Origin: Verrucomicrobiota bacterium
GTDB lineage: Bacteria; Verrucomicrobiota; Verrucomicrobiia; Verrucomicrobiales; DEV007
Direction of reading: 5' to 3'
Length of the DNA: 64,000 bases
Assembly: GCA_024277195.1 (NCBI GenBank)
Contig: JAJRVS010000139.1
Span: forward strand, 1 to 64,000
Made by a program: the position numbers and the translations under genes
Part shown: positions 1 through 8,361 of the stretch, one piece after another
How the letters are laid out: each line of letters begins with the position of its first letter
Numbering within the stretch: the stretch's first letter is position 1
The notes under the pieces: generated by a model
The model's database searches: none
Told to the model about the DNA's origin: nothing
Seen by the model: only the letters and a program-made list of their open reading frames with translations

Positions 1-2670
1 AGGGCCTTTGGTAAGCGCTCCCTCTGAACCAGCGCCAGTAGTGGATGGCGATTTGCCCGTCAGACTGGAGATGAAATCCATGAACAATTCCGGCAACTGC
101 TGATAATGGACTGGCCCGTAAACCGCCAAAGGGCGGATGCCCGCCTTGCGGTTCGAAGGGTTGTTGCGGCGTCCTGCCAAAACGGCGTGCACTGGATTCA
201 ACACCGGTTTGTCCAAGGGAATACGACGGAAAAAGCGCGATCCAACCTCTGCCATATATTCCGCCATAGGGTTCTGCAGGTCAGGACGATTCTGCAGGTA
301 ACGCGGGTTTTTGCTGGCCTTGCCATCTACCAGGCGAGGATGCGCGGAGGAGACGGTGTATTGAGGCGAATAATCAAGCTCGGCTTCCGCGAAGTCTTTC
401 AGCGTACGCTTGAGTGGATCGGAAAAATACCCGAACCGAATGGAGTCGGCGACCAATTCGCGACTCTGTTCGCGGGTTTTAGGTTCGTAGTTAGAAAAGA
501 AATTTCCGCCACTTGAAAAATCGAGCTCGGTTTGTTTGTCGTAACCACGATGAATCGCATCATCCGGACGTTGAAAAAGCCTGAATTCGCAATTTTCAAT
601 GAACTTATACGCCGGAAATTTCACATCCGGGTGCATGCAGCTGTGATCAACCTTACTGGCCGGAACCGTAACCGATGCGGTGATGTCATCTTCCCGTTGC
701 AATTTCATTGCCGGAGAGAAATCCTTGCGTAAACCAAACATGCGCCAGGAGCCGTCCGCTTCGAAACCAATGCGCAAGTAGCGGGTCTTCACCGTAGCGT
801 GACGGTATTTCAACAGTGAGCCTGGTTTACCATTAATAGAATCCACCTGGAAACGACGGCGCCAATTATCGCCCCAATCCGATTTCCAGTACCTCTTCAA
901 AGTGAATAGAAAGTCGCGCACCGTTTGTGGCACGGTGGAAATAAAAGCATTGTATTCCTCGGTGAACTCTCTCGAAGGAGAGAACAGCCGGATCACTGAA
1001 CCTAAAGAACGGTCCGGATCCAGAATAGCGCGACTTTGAGCTTTTCGACGTTTGGGGTTTTTATACCGCTCGGCATAATCGCGGTGAAGCAGTTCATCGA
1101 CCTGATCCATGTCCTCTTCGAAATTGGTCATGATCACCGGCCCCTCTTCCATCGCATCACTCAATGACTTGGAAATCTCAGACTTCCCTCCACCTGAAAC
1201 GGTACAGGGTTTATGACAAAAAGTGCCTTCCGCATTAGTGCCCACCAGACGCCAACGCTGACCCTCCGAAGGTTTTTGCATCTGCACCTTGTAACCGGAA
1301 GGCATCACGTAGGTGCAATCAGGCGATAAGCGAATGGAATGGTCTCCCCATTGGATCGACTGGGCATGCAAATCGATATAAACATTTTCCGGCAAATAAA
1401 TGATACTGGGAAATTTGATATCAATACCGTAACCCTCGGGCTGCAGATTCATGATCTCACCATAGTGCTTCACCACAAAATCAAAGGTATGATCCACCTC
1501 GCGCCGATACGTGCTGAGATTAAAATCTTCACCCAAGTCGAAACGAGGAAATACCAGCGCTCCGCCGGCGTGCTCCTCTTCAGCCAGGCCATACAAATTC
1601 GCCGAAAAACTGATCTGGGTTTTTACCTCTTTTTTGCAATAACCGAAATAATTATCAGCAATCAGAGTAACGATCACTCCTTTGTGATCACGCGCGGTGA
1701 TCTTGAAAGCTCCACCGTCGTTGTAAAGTTCGTCCTCGTTTTCCCAGCACATTTTCTGTGCCTTTTGCATATCAGTGGCCTCGCTGATGTGAGGCAGTCC
1801 GACATCTTTCTTTTTCAGAGTGGTCAACTGCGGCGCGAGAATGACACAACCACTATGACCCGTCCAATGGCTCACTTCCAGGCGAGCATCATTTTCCGGC
1901 AAAAACGGATCCCCGGCGTTACCGAATATCGATTCCACAAAATCGAGATTAGCCATCAAATTACCCGGCGCAAAAAAGCGCGTCTCGAGGGATTTTTTAC
2001 GGGTGAAACCCGGCACCTCTGGGCATACCACTGGTCGCAACAGAATCGAAGCAAAGGCATGCACCGGCTCCTCCTCTTCAGAGGTGTAAGGCAAAACCAT
2101 CAAATCTTTTGGCGGGTTCACCGCCGCTTTCAGCATGTGGGCAAAAGTGATGCGCGGCACGGAAAGTTTGTCGCCGGCGATTGGCAGACCACCCTCGGCA
2201 ATATGAAACACCCCTTTAGTGGTGCGCCGATCCTTGGCAGGATTGTGCAGGACTCCTTGCCAGGTGCGGTAGCTGCTGACAATATCCGATTCAAATTTAT
2301 CCGAATTTGCCGGCAAGGAAAGCAAGCGTGACAAGCCGTGTTTTTCCAGAATCAGAGCGTCGGGCAACATCGATTCATCTTTGCCAAAAACCGCTTCAGC
2401 GTCTTCGCCGAGGTAGTTTTGCAACCAGTCATGGATGTGCTGATCTGCCGGACAACGGTAATCCTGTAACAAGCGCATTTTTTCCTGAAAATTCAGGATC
2501 ATCGAACGCCCCATTTCAAGAAAAGGGTAATCCGCCTCCTCACCGACGATCGAGTATCCCCGCGACGCAAATTTCAGATTGATATAATCGCAAAGGTTTT
2601 TCTCTACCGACTTGCCTGGTTTTCTTCCCGGTTTGAAACCAATACTCTCCTCGCTTGTTTTGTTTTTCAA
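1..2670 (-). CDS. PPi-type phosphoenolpyruvate carboxykinase (C-terminus cut by window edge)
   Basis: An open minus-strand frame of about 890 codons runs off the left edge. It resembles the large pyrophosphate-dependent PEP carboxykinases described in Propionibacterium and Entamoeba (about 1150 residues), which interconvert PEP and oxaloacetate using PPi/Pi instead of a nucleotide. Seen in order are SDIVSSYR, HNPAKDRRTTKGVFHI, IFGNAGDPFLPENDA, TGHSGCVILAPQLT, FGYCKKEVKTQIS, EEEHAGGALVFPR, STVSGGGKSEISKS, FQRPDDAIHRGYDKQ, LNPVHAVLAGRRNNP and TGKSPSTTGAGSEGALTKGP. From my memory of the family these match closely. The start is uncertain: similarity reaches nearly to a TTG at 2670 with no clear ribosome-binding site, and the first ATG (2514) would drop conserved sequence. 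Roughly 250 C-terminal residues lie outside the window. Confidence 0.85.
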   Translation of the reverse strand, partial: MKNKTSEESIGFKPGRKPGKSVEKNLCDYINLKFASRGYSIVGEEADYPFLEMGRSMILNFQEKMRLLQDYRCPADQHIHDWLQNYLGEDAEAVFGKDESMLPDALILEKHGLSRLLSLPANSDKFESDIVSSYRTWQGVLHNPAKDRRTTKGVFHIAEGGLPIAGDKLSVPRITFAHMLKAAVNPPKDLMVLPYTSEEEEPVHAFASILLRPVVCPEVPGFTRKKSLETRFFAPGNLMANLDFVESIFGNAGDPFLPENDARLEVSHWTGHSGCVILAPQLTTLKKKDVGLPHISEATDMQKAQKMCWENEDELYNDGGAFKITARDHKGVIVTLIADNYFGYCKKEVKTQISFSANLYGLAEEEHAGGALVFPRFDLGEDFNLSTYRREVDHTFDFVVKHYGEIMNLQPEGYGIDIKFPSIIYLPENVYIDLHAQSIQWGDHSIRLSPDCTYVMPSGYKVQMQKPSEGQRWRLVGTNAEGTFCHKPCTVSGGGKSEISKSLSDAMEEGPVIMTNFEEDMDQVDELLHRDYAERYKNPKRRKAQSRAILDPDRSLGSVIRLFSPSREFTEEYNAFISTVPQTVRDFLFTLKRYWKSDWGDNWRRRFQVDSINGKPGSLLKYRHATVKTRYLRIGFEADGSWRMFGLRKDFSPAMKLQREDDITASVTVPASKVDHSCMHPDVKFPAYKFIENCEFRLFQRPDDAIHRGYDKQTELDFSSGGNFFSNYEPKTREQSRELVADSIRFGYFSDPLKRTLKDFAEAELDYSPQYTVSSAHPRLVDGKASKNPRYLQNRPDLQNPMAEYMAEVGSRFFRRIPLDKPVLNPVHAVLAGRRNNPSNRKAGIRPLAVYGPVHYQQLPELFMDFISSLTGKSPSTTGAGSEGALTKGP

Positions 2671-2921
2671 AATTCTAAACGTTGTATGATAGTGCAGAAA
2701 CTTAATCCCCCTCTGTATTTGCCACGTGCTTGATGAAGCAAAAGAAGTGCCAAATGGAACACTTCTATATAACTTAGCCTGCCTAGCTGATCAAGGCTGA
2801 AGCTCAAGCTTAACTTGCACAGTGCCAAACTCCATGTCAGGATAGAATTCACCAGAGCACAGACCGCTCCGCTGCTTTTGCCAGCAGAGCCTATTTGTTT
2901 TATCCTTATTCTTTATATAAG

Positions 2922-3004
2922 GCCAGGATGGCGGAACTGGTAGACGCGCTGGATTTAGGATCCAGTGGGCTTAGCCCGTGCAGGTTCGATCCCTGTTCCT
3001 GGTA
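2922..3004 (+). tRNA. tRNA-Leu (anticodon UAG)
   Basis: A class II tRNA cloverleaf. The acceptor arm GCCAGGA (2922-2928) pairs with TCCTGGT (2997-3003), with a G-U first pair. The anticodon loop ATTTAGGA reads UAG. The long variable arm has a GGGC/GCCC stem, and the T-loop is GGTTCGATCC. The discriminator is A3004. CCA is not encoded. It stands alone between the PEP carboxykinase and rtcR. Confidence 0.95.
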
Positions 3005-3083
3005 CTTCCTCCCCACTCCCAAAAAGGGGTCAGGCAACAATAATCAAAAACCGCCTGCTGCGACGATTTTTCATCGCTAAAGA

Positions 3084-4676
3084 TCAAGCTGTGATTGTTT
3101 TCCAATCCAGATCAAACTTAGCGAGATATTTCCTTACCCTGTCGCTATCATTGGTCGCTTTACGTCGTGAGCGGGAAGCGGCGAACAGGTAACGTCCGGC
3201 AGCTGATAGGTTTTTCGACTTTCTACAAACGGCTATCACTTCAGCGAGTTGCACTTGATCAAAGTGATCGATCTCTGCCACTTTGTCCTCACCCAATACC
3301 TGCTCAAGCAAGTTCACGTCAAAGCTCTGCTCAACCGATTTTTCCCTCCGCCATAGGTTTTTGAGCCGCTCGATTTCCTGTTCAACCAACTCGCGCCCGA
3401 TGCGATGATTACCTGCTAAGGTGGACATCCGGGTAATGGCCGCATTGAGGTCACGAAAATTTCCCGACCAGCTGCTCTCCGGATGATGAGCAAATTTGAG
3501 AAAACTCTCGTAACCCTCTTTATTAAATGAAATATGCCGCCCGCTCAGCTTGGATTGCATTTCAAGTTCATACGCAATGTTAGGCTCTATGTCCTCTTGC
3601 CGATTGCTCAATCCCGGTAACTCAAATAACCAGAGATTCAGGCGTGCAAACAAATCAGCGCGAAAGTTCCCCTCAGCTACTTGATCAATGAGATCACGGT
3701 TGGTCCCGGAGATAAGCTGAAAATCGCTCTCAACTTCCCGATCCGCGCCCAATGGCAAAAACCGTTTTTCTTCAATAGCCCGCAATAACATACTTTGCTC
3801 ATCACCGCCGAGCTCGCCTATTTCATCGAGAAATAACAACCCCCCGTGGGCAGATTTCAACAAACCTGCACGCGCCGAGGCGGCACCGGTAAAAGCCCCT
3901 CGTTGATGACCAAACAAAGTAGACATGGCGGTATCTCCCCGCAGAGTGCTGCAGTTCAATTCGACAAAGGGCCCCTCGATTTGATTACGTTGTTTTTTTA
4001 GATCATAAATACGGCGAGCCAATCGAGACTTGCCAGCACCCGTCGGGCCAGTAAGTAAAATAGGTGCCGTCGAACGAATCGATACCTGCTCGATCTGCTC
4101 GATCATTTGATTAAAATCAGGATTTCGGGTTTCGATGCCTGACTTCAAAAAACTGGCCGCTTCCGACGCTTCCTTATCAAAGCGGGTAGCCAAACGATCA
4201 TAACGGCTCAGATCCAAATCGATAATGGAAAACTCCCCGAGATCCACCCCTTCACGTTGTTTGCGGCGAGGTGGGGAGAGCTGCAACAAACGTCCGGGAA
4301 AATGACGGCTCTCGGTTAACAGAAAAAGACAGATTTGTGCCACATGAGTGCCGGTGGTGATATTGATAAGGTAGTCCTCCTTATCCACGTCAAAGGGGTA
4401 ATCACGGGCAAATTGAAAAAGTGATTCAAAAACTTGCTCAAAGTTCCACGGATCAGCGGGTTCCAGATAGTGGCAATTGACCTGCGTTTCTGGAGAAACA
4501 TTCGCCAGATCGTCCATCACCACCGTGGTCAATTTGGCAAACTGCTGACGACTGAATAGCTCAATACGATCCACCAGCAGATTGGGAAACTGCCCCATGG
4601 CAACATTGGGACGCCATTTTCGCCAACGCCCTTCGTGGGTAGGGGTGTCAAGAGTGCTGCCAAGGAAGCTGAGCAC
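3084..4676 (-). CDS. rtcR: RtcR, sigma-54-dependent activator of the rtc RNA-repair operon
   Basis: The N-terminal half (to about residue 180) is the RtcR regulatory domain, a CARF-type ligand sensor, with DYLINITTGTHVAQ and LSRYDRLATRF as in E. coli RtcR. The AAA+ domain follows, with Walker A GPTGAGKS (210-217), the sigma-54 contact loop GAFTGA (260-265) and Walker B LLFLDEIGE (280-288). The C-terminus carries the usual DNA-binding region. It is divergent from rtcA, whose upstream region carries a -24/-12 promoter, so it should switch on rtcAB when RNA damage ligands appear. The GTG start used here (4676) truncates the first beta strand. The frame continues upstream as KKRTVV, matching the E. 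coli N-terminus, up to an ATT codon at 4694. No ATG, GTG or TTG lies between it and the stop just upstream. Confidence 0.93.
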   Translation of the reverse strand: MLSFLGSTLDTPTHEGRWRKWRPNVAMGQFPNLLVDRIELFSRQQFAKLTTVVMDDLANVSPETQVNCHYLEPADPWNFEQVFESLFQFARDYPFDVDKEDYLINITTGTHVAQICLFLLTESRHFPGRLLQLSPPRRKQREGVDLGEFSIIDLDLSRYDRLATRFDKEASEAASFLKSGIETRNPDFNQMIEQIEQVSIRSTAPILLTGPTGAGKSRLARRIYDLKKQRNQIEGPFVELNCSTLRGDTAMSTLFGHQRGAFTGAASARAGLLKSAHGGLLFLDEIGELGGDEQSMLLRAIEEKRFLPLGADREVESDFQLISGTNRDLIDQVAEGNFRADLFARLNLWLFELPGLSNRQEDIEPNIAYELEMQSKLSGRHISFNKEGYESFLKFAHHPESSWSGNFRDLNAAITRMSTLAGNHRIGRELVEQEIERLKNLWRREKSVEQSFDVNLLEQVLGEDKVAEIDHFDQVQLAEVIAVCRKSKNLSAAGRYLFAASRSRRKATNDSDRVRKYLAKFDLDWKTITA

Positions 4677-4838
4677 GACTGTTCGCTTTTTAATGATTCA
4701 TAATTCTAAATTAATAGAAAAATAAATCAATAAATTAGATTTTAGATAACCCCTGAAATGAAGTGTTAAAAAATAAATAATTTATAATCCCTTCATAGTA
4801 AATGGATTATTGGAATAATTAAAATCAGAGAAACGCAC

Positions 4839-4854
4839 TTGGCACGCGCTCTGC
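4839..4854 (+). promoter_or_regulatory. sigma-54 (-24/-12) promoter of rtcAB
   Basis: TTGGCACGCGCTCTGC fits the TGGCAC-N5-TTGC consensus with one mismatch (CTGC). The GG at 4841 and the GC at 4853 have the exact 10-bp separation needed. It lies 30 bp before the rtcA ATG and downstream of an AT-rich stretch (4695-4838) suitable for RtcR enhancer sites and DNA bending. The divergent gene encodes a sigma-54 activator. Confidence 0.88.
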
Positions 4855-4883
4855 GATAGGAAAAAGAGAATAAAAAAGAAATC

Positions 4884-5915
4884 ATGAAAACCTTGCAGAA
4901 AAAATGTGGAATCGATCTTGATGGTTCAACCGGTGAAGGCGGAGGTCAAATTCTCCGCTCGGCCTTGAGTTTGTCAGCGATCACTGGCAGGCCCTTTGCC
5001 CTTAACCGAATCCGAGCCGGGCGCAAACGCCCCGGATTGATGCGGCAACATCTGACCTGCGTGCAGGCCGTCGCAGAAATTTGTGGCGCAAAAACCTCCG
5101 CCCTGCAATTGGGCGGAACTGAGTTGATGTTCGAGCCAGGATGCATCCAAGCTAGCCAAGGTCATTTTGAGATCGGCACCGCAGGAAGCACCACGCTTCT
5201 GCTGCAAACCATTTTGCCGGTATTGATGCACGCACCACAAGCTTCACAAGTTCAATTGTCAGGTGGAACCCATGCGATCAAAGCGCCGTGTTTTGAATAC
5301 CTCGATGAAGTTTTTTTGCCGCGACTGGCACAGATGAATGCTCGAGTGCAAGTAGATCTCAAACGAGTTGGATTTTTTCCTGCTGGCGGCGGCCGACTTT
5401 CCCTTACAGTGGAACCATCCTCTTTGCTGCCTTACCAATGGCATGATTGCGCTGACAAAACAGCCCTGTCCGCTGAAGTGTTGACCACTGCAGAGATCCC
5501 CAAATCTGTCGCAGAGAGAGAACTGCAAAAAGCATGCAAAGCCTTCGCTCTCACTCAGGAAGACGTCTGGGTGCGCGAAATCACAAGCGCCGCCTGCCCC
5601 GGCAACGCCTTGCTGATTCGCAGCGAAGGAAGCTTGTCTTGTGCCTACGGAGGTCGAGGCAAACGTGCCGAGCAAGTTGCCAAGGATGCCATTTGGGACA
5701 TGCAACGTTACCTGAACTCTCCGGCCCCTATTGATGAACACCTTGCTGATCAGCTCTTGCTTCCACTGGCCTTGGCCGGCGGTGGTGGTTTCACCACACT
5801 TGCTTTGACGCCTCATTTTCACAGCAACGTGGAAGTCATCGAAGCCTTCCTTGAAATCAAAATCAAAACTGAAAAACTGGATCGTCACACCTGGAAAGTG
5901 ACCATCCTCAGCTAA
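4884..5915 (+). CDS. rtcA: RNA 3'-terminal phosphate cyclase RtcA
   Basis: Converts RNA 3'-phosphates to 2',3'-cyclic phosphates using ATP through a covalent enzyme-AMP. The 343-residue length is normal. The N-terminal signature DGSTGEGGGQILRSALSLS, the RAGRKRPGL motif and FEIGTAGSTTLLLQTILPVL are all present, as is the late region HLADQLLLPLALAGG that holds the nucleotidylated histidine (HLADQ). It is first in the sigma-54 operon, and rtcB follows 22 bp later. The order rtcA-rtcB is the reverse of E. coli rtcBA. The ribosome-binding site is weak (AAAGAA upstream of ATG). Confidence 0.95.
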   Translation: MKTLQKKCGIDLDGSTGEGGGQILRSALSLSAITGRPFALNRIRAGRKRPGLMRQHLTCVQAVAEICGAKTSALQLGGTELMFEPGCIQASQGHFEIGTAGSTTLLLQTILPVLMHAPQASQVQLSGGTHAIKAPCFEYLDEVFLPRLAQMNARVQVDLKRVGFFPAGGGRLSLTVEPSSLLPYQWHDCADKTALSAEVLTTAEIPKSVAERELQKACKAFALTQEDVWVREITSAACPGNALLIRSEGSLSCAYGGRGKRAEQVAKDAIWDMQRYLNSPAPIDEHLADQLLLPLALAGGGGFTTLALTPHFHSNVEVIEAFLEIKIKTEKLDRHTWKVTILS

Positions 5916-5937
5916 CTTTTAATATAGAAAATATACC

Positions 5938-7314
5938 ATGAAAATAACAGAACTACACCAACTCGGAATCCCTAAGGGAGATGCCATCCTGAGAGCAATC
6001 GACTTGTTGCGCTCACCTAAAAACCACTCGGCACGTTTTGCCGAAGTGGCACAAAATCCTGAAACCTTCAGCCATGACAAGGTTTTTGGACCGCTGGCTA
6101 CTGCCATCATTGATGCCTCGGGCGAGGCCTATATTCCACGCAGCGAGCCCGCTCCATGGAAACAATGGGGGAAAGACCTCGATGAAAACGCTGTTCAACA
6201 AATGCGAAACGCCTGCGACCTGCCGGTAGCGGTGGCCGGAGCATTGATGCCTGACGCGCACCTTGGTTATGGATTGCCTATTGGCGGCGTGCTTGCCACG
6301 GAAAATTGCGTCATCCCTTATGCGGTTGGAGTGGATATCGCTTGCCGTATGAAAATGACGGTGCTCGACCTGCCCCTGAACTGGTTGGATGAAAACCGTG
6401 ATAAATTGAAAAGCCAACTGTCCCGTGATACCAAATTCGGAATTGGCGCGAAGTTCTCAGAGCCTCATCAACATGAGGTGATGGACGCTGACTGGTCGGT
6501 ATCGCCGATCACGCAGCGGTTCAAAGACAAAGCTTGGAGCCAACTTGGATCAAGCGGAAGCGGCAATCACTTTGTTGAATTCGGAGTATTGAAAATTGCT
6601 CAAGCTCAGCCTGAATTTGACATCGAAGCAGGGGAATACCTCGCGCTGCTTTCTCATAGCGGAAGCCGTGGAACCGGTGCCAATGTCGCAGCGCATTACA
6701 GCAAGCTCGCTCAAGCGCAACACGCCGACCTGCCGCGTGAACTGATGCACTTGTCGTGGCTCGATCTCGACTCGCAAGCCGGTGCCGAATATTGGGCAGC
6801 GATGAATTTGATGGGCGAATACGCCGCCGCCAACCATTGCTGCATCCATCGCTCGCTTGCTAAAAGTCTCGGCGCAGAAGTGCTACTCGATATCGAGAAC
6901 CATCACAACTTTGCCTGGAAGGAAACTCATTTTGGCAAGGAGGTGATTGTTCACCGTAAAGGAGCGACTCCTGCAGGTGAAGGGGTTCTGGGTATCATTC
7001 CCGGCTCCATGGCCACCCCGGCTTATGTGGTGCGCGGTAAAGGTAATGCGACCTCCTTGAACTCCGCTGCTCACGGCGCGGGTCGAGTCATGAGTCGAAC
7101 CAAAGCAAAAAAAGTTTTTGATTGGCCTACTGAAAAGAAGCGCATCGAAGAGGCGGGGGTCACCTTGTTGTCCGCCGGTCTCGACGAAGTGCCGGGAGTT
7201 TACAAGGACATCCACAGCGTGATGGCCGCGCAACAAGATCTGGTTGAGCCATTGGCTCAATTCGATCCAAAAATTGTGAAAATGGCCAAAGCCGGAGAGC
7301 GTCCGGAAGATTGA
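5938..7314 (+). CDS. rtcB: RNA-splicing ligase RtcB
   Basis: Joins 2',3'-cyclic phosphate or 3'-phosphate RNA ends to 5'-OH ends with GTP and Mn2+. The conserved blocks are all seen: DAHLGYGLPIGGVLA, GVDIACRM (metal-binding Cys), GSSGSGNHFVEFG, LLSHSGSRGTGA, ENHHNFAW, the guanylylation-site region HRKGATPAGEGVLGIIPGSM, and NSAAHGAGR. The 458-residue length fits the longer bacterial form. It shares the operon with rtcA under RtcR/sigma-54 control. The pair could repair RNAs cut by ribonuclease toxins, and a PIN-type toxin gene lies just downstream on the other strand. Confidence 0.96.
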   Translation: MKITELHQLGIPKGDAILRAIDLLRSPKNHSARFAEVAQNPETFSHDKVFGPLATAIIDASGEAYIPRSEPAPWKQWGKDLDENAVQQMRNACDLPVAVAGALMPDAHLGYGLPIGGVLATENCVIPYAVGVDIACRMKMTVLDLPLNWLDENRDKLKSQLSRDTKFGIGAKFSEPHQHEVMDADWSVSPITQRFKDKAWSQLGSSGSGNHFVEFGVLKIAQAQPEFDIEAGEYLALLSHSGSRGTGANVAAHYSKLAQAQHADLPRELMHLSWLDLDSQAGAEYWAAMNLMGEYAAANHCCIHRSLAKSLGAEVLLDIENHHNFAWKETHFGKEVIVHRKGATPAGEGVLGIIPGSMATPAYVVRGKGNATSLNSAAHGAGRVMSRTKAKKVFDWPTEKKRIEEAGVTLLSAGLDEVPGVYKDIHSVMAAQQDLVEPLAQFDPKIVKMAKAGERPED

Positions 7315-7337
7315 AGACAGCGTAAAACAAAATGCTG

Positions 7338-7369
7338 AGGGCGTGTTCACGAAGCAGTGGGCATGCCCT
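7338..7369 (+). terminator. possible terminator hairpin after rtcB
   Basis: AGGGCGTG (7338-7345) pairs with CATGCCCT (7362-7369) through one G-T pair, leaving a 16-nt loop. It starts 23 bp after the rtcB stop. Only a short pyrimidine-rich tract follows, so intrinsic termination would be weak. Confidence 0.35.
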
Positions 7370-7460
7370 TTCGCCTTATTACATACTGCCGCCAGGTTGA
7401 TAGGAAGTCTGAACTCGTAGAGATGCTTGTAGCATCTAACATGGTAGGCCACTACCCTCT

Positions 7461-7853
7461 TCAATAAATTTTGTCGGTTGCATCGATCCCAGGAATGTCA
7501 TTGAAATGTTTGTCATACGTTAAGATGACCGCCCCGATATGGGAGGCGCAAACCGCAATGTGTATATCCTGCAAAGGCAAGGTGATGCCTTGCCGATCCA
7601 ATGACCATGCCAGATTCATTGTTTCATTCCATCGTTCAAAATCGGAGTCCACGTAAAGCATGACATCCCAGGCTTTTGCGAATTTTTTAAACCGCGCAAA
7701 ATTCTTAATCCCTCGTCCAACTTCTGTTTTGATCACCCCGCAGGTAGCTATGTCCCGGGACTCAGCCAAGTATGACAAAGTTTTCAAAGGATCAATCCCA
7801 TCACGAAGCTGGGCAATATACCAGCAACTGTCAACCATCACGGGGCGGCTCAT
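7461..7853 (-). CDS. VapC-type PIN-domain toxin
   Basis: 130 residues with the PIN nuclease pattern of spaced acids: an early Asp in VDSCWYI, Glu in KTEVGRG, Asp in LQDIHIAVCA and a late Asp in LTYDKHF. VapC proteins are ribonucleases that cut tRNA or rRNA and are held inactive by a partner. The gene lies 11 bp downstream of a small antitoxin-like gene in the same direction, the normal antitoxin-first order. Its target cannot be read from sequence. Confidence 0.87.
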   Translation of the reverse strand: MSRPVMVDSCWYIAQLRDGIDPLKTLSYLAESRDIATCGVIKTEVGRGIKNFARFKKFAKAWDVMLYVDSDFERWNETMNLAWSLDRQGITLPLQDIHIAVCASHIGAVILTYDKHFNDIPGIDATDKIY

Positions 7854-7864
7854 AAATCGTCACT

Positions 7865-8125
7865 TTATTCAGCTACCATCGAGACAGAAGCGGACGTATC
7901 TGAGCCGTGCTCACATTTCTCCCTTGCCGGGGCAGAGCTCGGGTCAAACATCGATTTCAACTCTGCCTCAGAAGCTCCCAAACCTTCGCGCAAAATCTCC
8001 ACCAATCGGGCTTTCCTTTCTATTTCTCTCAACGCCTTCATGATCGCCTCCGTTTTCGTGGTAGCTCCGGTTATTTTTACGACATTATTTAAAACCTCTT
8101 CATCAAGGTTCACGGTGAGTTTCAT
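7865..8125 (-). CDS. VapB-like antitoxin
   Basis: 86 residues. The start MKLTVNLDEEVLNNVVKITG followed by TKTEAIMKALREIER is the ribbon-helix-helix pattern of small antitoxins that bind their own promoter. The rest is polar and probably disordered, as expected for a toxin-wrapping tail. It is immediately upstream of the PIN toxin. The 235 bp above it (8126-8361) are partly AT-rich (TATACAAATAG, GTATAAATAATG) and probably hold the autoregulated promoter. No operator was defined by eye. Confidence 0.75.
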   Translation of the reverse strand: MKLTVNLDEEVLNNVVKITGATTKTEAIMKALREIERKARLVEILREGLGASEAELKSMFDPSSAPAREKCEHGSDTSASVSMVAE

Positions 8126-8361
8126 GCTTTAATTTCTCACATCTCTAGCAGATTTCAACGTGAATCCGCATTTATACAAATAGTTCTGTATAAATAATGT
8201 ATCGAGTGTGTATGACTCGGAATTCACTCTTTTGCCCTCCCTTCTTAAACCTGCCCCATGGGAATGCGCACCTAAATGCTGATTGCCCCCATCTTCATTT
8301 CGGCTAAACTCTCACCATGAAAGCACTGCTTTCATCGCAATCGATCCCAGTCTGCTGATCC

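Noticed and set aside
1339-2331. Plus-strand 330-codon open frame
   Set aside because: It lies wholly antisense to the conserved PEP carboxykinase, has no recognisable motifs, and its composition is that of a shadow frame.
5259-5888. Minus-strand frame of 209 codons over rtcA
   Set aside because: rtcA is conserved on the other strand throughout; the opposite frame has no domain.
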